A stretch of DNA of 64,000 nt from Luteibacter anthropi (lineage in GTDB: Bacteria > Pseudomonadota > Gammaproteobacteria > Xanthomonadales > Rhodanobacteraceae), in contig NZ_JAARLZ010000002.1 in the NCBI RefSeq assembly GCF_011759365.1, positions 558,001 through 622,000 on the forward strand, given 5' to 3'. Position numbers and translations under genes: made by a program. Below are positions 55,591 to 64,000 of this stretch, piece by piece. How positions within the stretch are numbered: position 1 is the stretch's first letter; each line of letters opens with the position of its first letter. The notes under the pieces are model-generated. The model was not told where the DNA came from. It did not search any database and was given only the letters and a program-made list of their open reading frames with translations.

Positions 55591-57429
55591 TCACCCCCGC
55601 GCCTCACTGGGCACATAAGGCGAATCCGGAATATCCCCCGTATCGCCCACCATGACGCAATTGCGCCCCGCACGCTTCGCGCGATACAGCGCGGCATCGG
55701 CCACCACCAGCAAACGGTGCAGTTCAAAGCCGCATTGCAGGGTCGAAGCCACGCCAAAACTGGCCGTCACCTGAAGATTGGGTAGCGACTCCGTCGCCGA
55801 CGTGGCGGCGATCGACAAGCGCAGCTGCTCGGCGCGCGCACGCGCCTGCGTGGCACTGCAATCGGGCAACAGCACCGCGAATTCCTCGCCGCCCAGCCGC
55901 CCGAACACATCACAGGCATGCAATGCCCGCCTGCACACGTCCACGGCCCGCTTCAGCGTTTCGTCGCCCACGGCATGCCCGTACGTGTCGTTGACGTTCT
56001 TGAAATGATCCAGGTCGAACAGGATCAGGCAGGCGCCGCGGTCGGAACGCGCACCGTAAGCAAGCACGCGCTCGGACTGGTCGACGAAATGCTCGCGATT
56101 GCTGATGCCGGTCAGGCCGTCGCGCCGCGCCAGCTTCATGAAACGCAGCTGGGAGCGTCGCAACCAAAGCAAAAGCCATCCGATCGCCACCATGCACACC
56201 AGCAGCACGAAGATGTAGAGGCGCCCGGTTTCCACGTCCTTGCGCGCCAGTGCGCCCGTCAGTCGAAGGATTTCGTTCTGCTTGTTGAGCGCATCGACTT
56301 CGGATTTGCGCGCCAGCAATTGCTGGTTGACGATCTGGAACGCAAGGCTCCGGGCGCTGATATCGTCTATGTAGGCCTTGTCGGCGGCCATGAATTGCTC
56401 GTGGTAGGTCAGTGCAGCACTGATGTTGCCCAGCCGCTGTTCCACCTGATACAGCACTTCATAGGCTATGCGACGTGAATCGGTGAATTCGTTGCGGATG
56501 GCCACGGACGCCGCGGACATTGCCGAACGCCGTGCCTCGGGCAATTGCCCCAGCTTCAGATACGACTGCGCGAGCGTCGCGTCGACCTCGGCCAGCAGCA
56601 CCGGATAATTGAGCGCACGCATGGCATCGCGATACGTGGTCAGCAGTTTGACGGCGTCCGCCGGGCGACCATGCGTGAGGTAGAACGTCGCGATGTCGGA
56701 GCGCATCGCATGGGCAAACACTTCATCACTGGGGCCCGTGCAGCTGGCCAGGGCCTTTTCGAACATCGGGTCGAGCACATCCAGATGGCCGCCCTCGCGA
56801 CGCGCGCGGATCAGGTGCTGGGCCCCCTTGCAGATCGACTCCCCCGGAGGCGGGTCGGCCATCATGGCGCGTGCGTAAGCTTCGGCCTGTTCGTCCTGGC
56901 CTGCCGAACTCAGCAACTGCGACGCCTCGCCCTGCCCCTGGAAACGTGCCCTGTGGTCGCGAATGGAAGGCAACATCTCCTGCAGCTTTGCCAGCCGCTG
57001 GAACGCCTGCTCGTAGCGGTGCCCGTTGCCCAGCAGGTTGATCAGCGTAGCCGTGGCGCGGAAGCGCAGCACGGTGTCGGGCGAGTTATCGGCCACATCT
57101 TCGAGCAGGGCGCGGCCCGTGTCGTAATCACCGATCCACGTGGCACGCCAGCCGCGCAGGAAGTGCAGCATCGAAAGGTCTCGCGGTGAAAGTGTCTTCT
57201 CCACCGCGCCAAGCTCTTGAAGCAGGCGACTGAAGCGCCCTTCATCACCGGTCTTGACCGCATCGGCCTCGGCCAGCATCGCAGCCGGCGTGACCGGCGT
57301 GTCGCTGGCATGCACAGCAACACCCGGCACCAGCCACCCGGCAATCACCAGGCAGCAGAGACAGGCCAGTTGCCTCACGGCGTCATTGGGGCGATTCCGC
57401 CGGCGCGGGATCATCGGTGGATGGCTCAT
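55591..57429 (-). CDS. Membrane GGDEF protein with periplasmic TPR-like sensor region
   Basis: The 612-aa protein has a signal/anchor (LACLCCLVIAGWLVPGVAVHA), a long helical, TPR-like periplasmic part (about 45-400; for example NSPDTVLRFRATATLINLLGNGHRYEQAFQRL), a membrane span (YIFVLLVCMVAIGWLLLWL, about 420), and a GGDEF domain (GLTGISNREHFVDQSERVL to the end). The catalytic loop is RLGGEEF. The inhibitory site is degenerate (HACD in place of RxxD). The ATG at 57429 has GAGGAG eight bases upstream and lies 47 bp inside the upstream candidate precursor gene, so the two genes overlap. Confidence 0.88.
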   Translation of the reverse strand: MSHPPMIPRRRNRPNDAVRQLACLCCLVIAGWLVPGVAVHASDTPVTPAAMLAEADAVKTGDEGRFSRLLQELGAVEKTLSPRDLSMLHFLRGWRATWIGDYDTGRALLEDVADNSPDTVLRFRATATLINLLGNGHRYEQAFQRLAKLQEMLPSIRDHRARFQGQGEASQLLSSAGQDEQAEAYARAMMADPPPGESICKGAQHLIRARREGGHLDVLDPMFEKALASCTGPSDEVFAHAMRSDIATFYLTHGRPADAVKLLTTYRDAMRALNYPVLLAEVDATLAQSYLKLGQLPEARRSAMSAASVAIRNEFTDSRRIAYEVLYQVEQRLGNISAALTYHEQFMAADKAYIDDISARSLAFQIVNQQLLARKSEVDALNKQNEILRLTGALARKDVETGRLYIFVLLVCMVAIGWLLLWLRRSQLRFMKLARRDGLTGISNREHFVDQSERVLAYGARSDRGACLILFDLDHFKNVNDTYGHAVGDETLKRAVDVCRRALHACDVFGRLGGEEFAVLLPDCSATQARARAEQLRLSIAATSATESLPNLQVTASFGVASTLQCGFELHRLLVVADAALYRAKRAGRNCVMVGDTGDIPDSPYVPSEARG

Positions 57430-57682
57430 GCCCTGGCTCCTCTTCCCTGGATGGCGGCACTTCGACATTGTCGGGTGGCGGCTCCTCTCCCATCTGCGTT
57501 TCAAAGTAGGCACGCTGCCCCAGCAATGCGCGAAGGGTAGCGCCATCGCGGGCCCTCAGCACCTCTGCCGTAGGTGGATCGAATCCCGCCCCCTCCAGTG
57601 CCCGGTCATACCCGTCGCCACGCGCATGGCGCAGCGACGCTTCACGACCGACACGGGCCAGGAACTCGATGACATTGCCCAT
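57383..57682 (-). CDS. Candidate split-borosin precursor peptide (99 aa)
   Basis: The small protein follows the methyltransferase gene by 149 bp. Residues 1-55 look like a compact helical leader: NVIEFLARVGREASLRHAR, then GFDPPTAEVLRARDGATLRALLG. This agrees in length and helix pattern with the borosin-binding domain of SonA-type precursors. Residues 56-99 form an acidic, proline-rich tail (QRAYFETQMGEEPPPDNVEV onward), where the core would lie. Such a core is unusual, since known ones are mostly hydrophobic. The ATG at 57682 has AAGGG just upstream. The frame runs open further upstream but without a ribosome site. The 3' end overlaps the GGDEF gene by 47 bp. The role is inferred from context and shape. 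Confidence 0.68.
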   Translation of the reverse strand: MGNVIEFLARVGREASLRHARGDGYDRALEGAGFDPPTAEVLRARDGATLRALLGQRAYFETQMGEEPPPDNVEVPPSREEEPGHEPSTDDPAPAESPQ

Positions 57683-57831
57683 ATACCCTTGTATCCCCGG
57701 GGCGACGGCGACCCGGCGCCCAACCGCGCGTCGCACCTCCCCTCGAGGACGATCGCCACTTGATGATATCGCCTGCACCGCCGCCGGGAGTAGTAGGCCT
57801 TCTGGCCGGGCCGGCCGGAATGTGAAGCCGA

Positions 57832-58620
57832 TCAAGTGCCTGCGTCGGCCGACAGCCTGCGCAGGCGAGCCAGGATGCTTGCGTTTACATGGAGATCTGC
57901 GCAAGGCGGGATGACCAGGGTATGACTGGTGCCGAAATCGGCCTCCGGCAACGCGCGCAATGGCAAACGCATGATCTGCGGACCATCCACGGGCAGCACG
58001 GGCGCCCGGTAAAGAATGACCTCGTGGTCTGCCGGCACGTCCTGGCAAAGCACATCGACTAGAACCTGTCGGTATGCCCTTCCCGTCGTCCGCTGGCGCA
58101 GGGTCACGTCACCCACGAGGCCGACCTGCCACAGGATGAGCCACGCCGAGGTATCGAAGCGACGACCATAAAGCAGGAACTGGGTCGCCTCGTAATGCTG
58201 GCAGCCGACACTGCCGGGGTCGATGCCGAGATCGGCATACAGGCAGTCCGATGCGGAAATGCCCGGCTCCATATGCGCGGGATAGCCTTCGGCAAGTGCC
58301 TGCCGGATGCACTCATGGGAAGCGGAAACGAAGATGCCCGGATGACCGTAGAACACAGCACATACCCGTCGCCCGGCCCTGACCTCTGTGAGAATGACAT
58401 CGACCATGTGCGCATAGGTTTCCGTGCGCGGCTTGTCCTCGGCATAGAGCGGTTGCAGGCTGCGCGCGTCCGGGTGCATGGCGATGATCCAGCGCTCTAC
58501 CAGTGCATCGGATACCGCCACGAAGACGACGTCCGCACCTTCGATTTCGCTGCGTGCCAGCGGCGTGAGATGCGAACCGAGCATCATCCCGACGCCCACG
58601 CAAACCAGACTTCCCGTCAC
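57832..58620 (-). CDS. Borosin-type peptide alpha-N-methyltransferase (TP-methylase family)
   Basis: The 262-aa protein is a tetrapyrrole-methylase-fold SAM enzyme of the OphMA/SonM branch. Family marks are GSLVCVGVGMML at the start, a Tyr-Arg-Tyr cluster (Y59, R65, Y69 in LYAEDKPRTETYAHM), FYGHPGIFVS (90-99), MEPGISASDCLYADLGIDP (117-135), HYEATQFLLYG and ILWQVGLVGD. This branch adds methyl groups to backbone amides of a precursor peptide, here probably in trans as in split borosins. GTG at 58620 with GGGGGTG upstream is chosen; the much longer frame is not homologous. True porphyrin methylases lack the EPGISA..ADLGIDP block. It lies 32 bp after the MFS gene. Confidence 0.82.
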   Translation of the reverse strand: MTGSLVCVGVGMMLGSHLTPLARSEIEGADVVFVAVSDALVERWIIAMHPDARSLQPLYAEDKPRTETYAHMVDVILTEVRAGRRVCAVFYGHPGIFVSASHECIRQALAEGYPAHMEPGISASDCLYADLGIDPGSVGCQHYEATQFLLYGRRFDTSAWLILWQVGLVGDVTLRQRTTGRAYRQVLVDVLCQDVPADHEVILYRAPVLPVDGPQIMRLPLRALPEADFGTSHTLVIPPCADLHVNASILARLRRLSADAGT

Positions 58621-58651
58621 CGAAACACCCCCTGCACTGCCAACGATTTCC

Positions 58652-58679
58652 GTTATAGCAGCGCGGCAGCCTTCTGCAA
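58652..58679 (-). promoter_or_regulatory. Possible promoter of the methyltransferase gene
   Basis: On the minus strand TTGCAG and TATAAC are 16 bp apart at the very end of the MFS gene, about 32 bp before the GTG start. The -10 is good and the -35 weak. If real, the methyltransferase-precursor pair could be made without the transporter. Confidence 0.35.
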
Positions 58680-60293
58680 GGCAATCCATACGCCAATCAG
58701 GAAAGGTATGCCCACGGCCAGCCACGCGACGATTCCCAATGCTCCTAGCGGGCCGCGCGCGGCGGCGGCCAGAGTTGCCTCGGAGGCCATCGCCTCGTGC
58801 TGCATCGAGCGCTCCCTCTGGAGCTGCGCTTCGCTCATGTGGTGACGTGAATCCACGGGGCGCACCAGCAGGTTGCAGACCAGACCGACCAGCAGCAGCC
58901 CGGCGAGAATGTAGAGCGTGCGATCGTAGACGAGATTCTTCGGCACGCCGGCGCCGAGCTGGGATTCGCGGATGCTGGCGATCAGTACCGGCCCGATGAC
59001 GCCCGCCACGGACCAAGCGGTCAGGAGGCGACCATGGATGGCGCCTACCATCTGGGTTCCGAAAATATCCGCCAGATAGGCGGGCACGGTGGCGAAACCG
59101 CCGCCGTACATCGAAAGGATCACGCAGACCGTAATGACGAAGAGCGCCGCCATGCCGAAGTGGCCGAGGCTGGGCAGCAGGCAGTAGAGCACGATGCCAA
59201 GGATGAAGAAGATGGCGTAGGTCAGCTTGCGCCCCAGCACATCGGACGCCGACGCCCAGAACAGACGACCCACGCTGTTGAACAGGCTGACCAGCCCCAC
59301 CAGACCGGCCGCCGCCGCGGCAATCGCCGCCTTCTGCGCAGCGGTGAGTTCAACGGCCGGGCCCACGCCCAGCAGTCGTCCACCGAAGACGTCCTGCAAC
59401 ATCGGGCTAGCCATGGAGATCACCCCGATGCCCGCCGTGACGTTCATGCACAGCACGCCCCAGATGAGCCAGAACTGCGGCGTCTTCCAGGCACGGTCGA
59501 GATGCACATGACCGCGCGTCACCATGGGGAGCGCCCGGCTATACGTACCGGGCTCCCATCCCGCAGGCTTCCACCCCGCCGGCGGCACGCGGAAGCCAAA
59601 GGCGCCCAACGACATGACCACGAAATACAGGACGCCCATCACGACAAGGGTCACCGCAACGCCCGCAACCTCACCCTGGCGGAACACCTCCATAAGTTTC
59701 ACGGCAATCGGCGCCCCGATCATGGCGCCGCCACCGTAGCCCATGATGGCAAAGCCCGTGGCAAGCCCTCGTCGGTCCGGGAACCACTTGATCAGGGTGG
59801 ATACCGGCGTGATGTAACCCAGGCCCTGCCCTATGCCACCCAGCAGGCCACAGCCGAGGTAGACCAGCCAGAGCTGGTGGACCGCGACGCCAATCCCTCC
59901 GATCACGAGGCCGCCACCCCAGAAACAGGCGGCGATGAATCCTGCCTTGCGTGGCCCGGCGTGCTCCAGCCAGCCGCCCCAGATGGCGGCAGCCAGCCCC
60001 AGCATGGCGATGAAGGTCTCGAAGACATGGTTGACCGACGGCACCGTCCAGTTGCACGTGGAGGTGGTGAGCTGGTCGATGAACCCCTGGCTGGCACAAG
60101 CGGCCGCATCCGCGCCGGGAACCAGTTTCGTCATGGGCAGCCAGAAGACGGAAAACCCGTAGGCCATGCCGATGCACAGGTGGATGGCCAGCGCGGCAGG
60201 CGGTACCAGCCAGCGGTTGAAAGAAGGCCCTGCGATGGTGCGCTCACGTGCCAGTGGCCCCGTCACACGGCCATCCGTTCTTGCTGCGCCCAT
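58653..60293 (-). CDS. OFA-family MFS transporter
   Basis: The 546-aa protein has 12 membrane helices with the OFA (oxalate/formate antiporter) pattern: LAIHLCIGMAYGFSVFWLP in helix 1, GLGYITPVSTLIKWFPDRRGLATG near helix 4-5, FNSVGRLFWASASDVLGRK in the middle loop and YGGGFATVPAYLADIFG near helix 10. The large central loop and a C-terminal extra helix (LGIVAWLAVGIPFLIGVWIAL) are typical of the longer members. ATG at 60293 follows GGGGGTGGAT; a GTG two codons earlier is the alternative. It would move small carboxylates, though it stands just before the borosin-like pair. Confidence 0.88.
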   Translation of the reverse strand: MGAARTDGRVTGPLARERTIAGPSFNRWLVPPAALAIHLCIGMAYGFSVFWLPMTKLVPGADAAACASQGFIDQLTTSTCNWTVPSVNHVFETFIAMLGLAAAIWGGWLEHAGPRKAGFIAACFWGGGLVIGGIGVAVHQLWLVYLGCGLLGGIGQGLGYITPVSTLIKWFPDRRGLATGFAIMGYGGGAMIGAPIAVKLMEVFRQGEVAGVAVTLVVMGVLYFVVMSLGAFGFRVPPAGWKPAGWEPGTYSRALPMVTRGHVHLDRAWKTPQFWLIWGVLCMNVTAGIGVISMASPMLQDVFGGRLLGVGPAVELTAAQKAAIAAAAAGLVGLVSLFNSVGRLFWASASDVLGRKLTYAIFFILGIVLYCLLPSLGHFGMAALFVITVCVILSMYGGGFATVPAYLADIFGTQMVGAIHGRLLTAWSVAGVIGPVLIASIRESQLGAGVPKNLVYDRTLYILAGLLLVGLVCNLLVRPVDSRHHMSEAQLQRERSMQHEAMASEATLAAAARGPLGALGIVAWLAVGIPFLIGVWIALQKAAALL

Positions 60294-60453
60294 ATCCACC
60301 CCCGCAGATTCGGCTACCTTGCGGGCATATTAGAGGTCTGCCTGCCGATTTGCAGTGCCCCGCCAGCAAGCAGCAGTATCAACCCTTCTACAACACGAAC
60401 TCTCGCCTACCTGTCATCCTGCCCACGGCACTCAACGACTCCAGGGAACGGCA

Positions 60454-61254
60454 ATGGGCTACGAGAAAATGGTCGTCATTTTCATCGACATCGTTGGATC
60501 AAGGGACATCACGGGCTTCGAGAAGAAATACGCGATACATCGCCTTTTCCATTCCAGCGTACGGGAGAGCCAGGAGCGCCAGGCTTCTGATTCGCACTCG
60601 TATGTCGCGTACGACCGCAAGCTCTTCAGTTTTTCGGACTGCGCATACATCACCTACTTTCACAAGCCCGGCCTTCCCGCTGAAAAACGCAGCGACGAGC
60701 AGTTATTGCATGTTGCTCTCTTCAATACGTCGATATTGGCCTTGAGGCTGGCACGCCACGGCTATCGTGTCCGGGGTGGCGTGACGCTGGATGACGCTTT
60801 CGTCGATTCCGATGGATGCTTCGGCCCTGCAATCAATGAGGCCTACCGGCTGGAATCGAAGGACGCGAACTACCCGAGAATCCTGCTATCCGAGGAAGCG
60901 GGCAAGCTACAGCACGATTTCGAGACACGAAATCAGTCAGAGGAATCCGTCGCACTCATGAACAAGCTGGTGCGTGACTGGACTCCACGGATCGTGAATC
61001 AGGACGATGAGGACAAACGCTTTTACCTGAACATCTTCTACATGCTGGAGATGGAGCGCACACTGAGTTACGACGGTGATGAGTTCACCCTTGAAGATGT
61101 AAGAGACGTGTTGATGGAAAAGATCCAGGACGAACGCATCCAGCACCAGAACGATAAACGCAAGACGGAGCAGATCGAGTGGTTCGCCAGCTATCTATCC
61201 AGAGCTAAATGCAGCCTTAGAACCGGACAGTACTCGTACAGCACCACCCTTTAG
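60454..61254 (+). CDS. Orphan class III nucleotidyl-cyclase-like protein (Pycsar-cyclase-like)
   Basis: The 266-aa protein shows class III cyclase marks: VVIFIDIVGSRDIT with the first metal aspartate (D12), KLFSFSDCAYITY with the second (D62), and RGGVTLDDAFVDSDGCFGPAINEAYRLES, the strand-turn and dyad-forming helix seen in cyclases. A charged helical C-terminal tail (about 180-266) follows. It has no membrane span or receiver domain. Bacterial proteins of this single-domain kind include Pycsar cyclases that make cCMP or cUMP upon phage attack; the usual effector (TIR or TM protein) is not next to it. Base use is less GC-rich than its neighbours, suggesting transfer. ATG has AGGGAA upstream. 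Confidence 0.68.
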   Translation: MGYEKMVVIFIDIVGSRDITGFEKKYAIHRLFHSSVRESQERQASDSHSYVAYDRKLFSFSDCAYITYFHKPGLPAEKRSDEQLLHVALFNTSILALRLARHGYRVRGGVTLDDAFVDSDGCFGPAINEAYRLESKDANYPRILLSEEAGKLQHDFETRNQSEESVALMNKLVRDWTPRIVNQDDEDKRFYLNIFYMLEMERTLSYDGDEFTLEDVRDVLMEKIQDERIQHQNDKRKTEQIEWFASYLSRAKCSLRTGQYSYSTTL

Positions 61255-61285
61255 ATGCGCGCCATCAATTCTCGGCACCGGGCAG

Positions 61286-61313
61286 AAAAAACGCCCCATA
61301 AGGGGCGTTTTTT
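61286..61313. terminator. Bidirectional intrinsic terminator between the cyclase-like gene and greA
   Basis: CGCCCC and GGGGCG flank ATAA (61292-61307), with six A before and six T after. It ends the plus-strand cyclase gene and the minus-strand carB-greA operon. Confidence 0.92.
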
Positions 61314-61336
61314 CACCACGGCATGACGCAACGAAA

Positions 61337-61815
61337 TCAGCTGTAACGCACGCCCTTGATCTCGTAGCTCTTCACGCCGTTCGGCGCCGTGAAGTCGAAC
61401 TCGTCGCCTTCGCTCTTGCCGATCAGTGCACGCGCGATCGGGGAAGACACGGCGATAAGGTTCTTCTTGATGTCCGCTTCCACGTCGCCCACGATCTGGT
61501 AGGTGACTTCCACCTCGGAGTCCAGATCCACCAGTTCGACGATGGCGCCGAACACGATGCGCGAACCGACGCCAAGACGCTCGGTATCGATGACTTCCGA
61601 ATTCGACAGCGCGGCTTCCAGCTCCGCGATGCGGCCTTCGTTGAAGCCATGCTCTTCGCGCGCCGCGTGGTACTCGGCGTTTTCCTTCAGGTCACCGTGC
61701 GCACGCGCCTCGGCCACCGCGGCGATGATCGCCTGGCGCTTCGGGCCTTTGAGGTGTTCCAGCTCGGTACGCAGGCGGTCGGCGCCCTTCTGGGTCATGG
61801 GTGGACGTGTGCTGC

Positions 61816-61819
<4 letters not shown>
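61337..61819 (-). CDS. greA: Transcription elongation factor GreA
   Basis: The 160-aa protein has the N-terminal coiled coil with the acidic tip ([23 protein letters not shown]) and the C-terminal FKBP-like domain ([36 protein letters not shown]). It frees backtracked RNA polymerase by stimulating transcript cleavage. The ATG overlaps the carB stop by 4 bp (ATGA), the usual carB-greA order. Confidence 0.96.

Positions 61820-64000
<2,181 letters not shown>

Noticed and set aside
57383-58048. 221-codon version of the candidate borosin precursor
   Set aside because: The extra 122 codons have no ribosome site, overlap the methyltransferase gene and are Arg/Gly-rich. The 99-codon frame with its own AAGGG is preferred.

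Overview
The window is GC-rich chromosomal DNA that looks like a gammaproteobacterium of the order Xanthomonadales, most likely family Rhodanobacteraceae (Luteibacter/Dyella-like). This rests on the overall gene set, on many REP-type palindromes with a GTAGGAGCGCG head, on a YajQ c-di-GMP-binding protein and lipoprotein GspD secretins, and on the carB-greA pair. The genus is inferred, not shown. I saw no tRNA, rRNA, CRISPR array, prophage or insertion sequence.

Layout. 1-16.6 kb is mostly housekeeping and signalling: a DDAH-like amidinohydrolase, an HI0933-type flavoprotein, YajQ, an overlapping pair of c-di-GMP enzymes (GGDEF-EAL and propeller-GGDEF), an S9 peptidase, a small GNAT protein, CorA, a soluble diguanylate cyclase, SodC, an rsmC-rsuA pair and an alpha/beta hydrolase. 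16.6-25 kb holds SelO, an unknown secreted protein, part of a type II secretion system (gspI-J-K-D) and, upstream of it across an intrinsic terminator, a secreted PstS-like phosphate-binding protein. 25-47.9 kb is the most striking block. It is about 22.8 kb of same-strand genes: an STN-domain protein, a FecI-like ECF sigma factor, FecR, an FhaC/ShlB-type two-partner transporter, an ExbB fused to a DUF2341/LamG surface domain, ExbD, TonB, a porin, two small unknowns, and a 4299-residue filamentous-haemagglutinin-type exoprotein. It reads as a self-contained, signal-regulated, TonB-energised two-partner secretion locus.

48-54 kb holds a small secreted unknown, a second GspD secretin paralogous to the first, gnd, and a two-subunit CoA transferase. 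Next to a LysR regulator there is a well-defined intergenic sRNA on the minus strand: promoter, two C-rich-loop hairpins and a terminator. It resembles the Xanthomonas sX13 type. 55-60 kb has a 41-aa ribosomal protein L36, a TPR-like/GGDEF membrane protein, and a probable split borosin RiPP pair. That pair is a TP-methylase-family peptide alpha-N-methyltransferase followed by a 99-aa candidate precursor with a helical leader and an acidic, proline-rich tail. An OFA-family MFS transporter lies upstream. 60.4-61.3 kb holds an orphan class III nucleotidyl-cyclase-like protein, related in layout to Pycsar cyclases, with somewhat lower-GC sequence. The window closes with greA and the 3' part of carB.

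Themes: c-di-GMP signalling is dense (four GGDEF proteins plus YajQ), and so are secretion and surface functions (two secretins, pseudopilins, TpsA/TpsB, porin, Exb-TonB). The best candidates for new biology are the borosin-like pair, the Exb/TonB/ECF-coupled two-partner secretion locus, the C-rich sRNA and the orphan cyclase.
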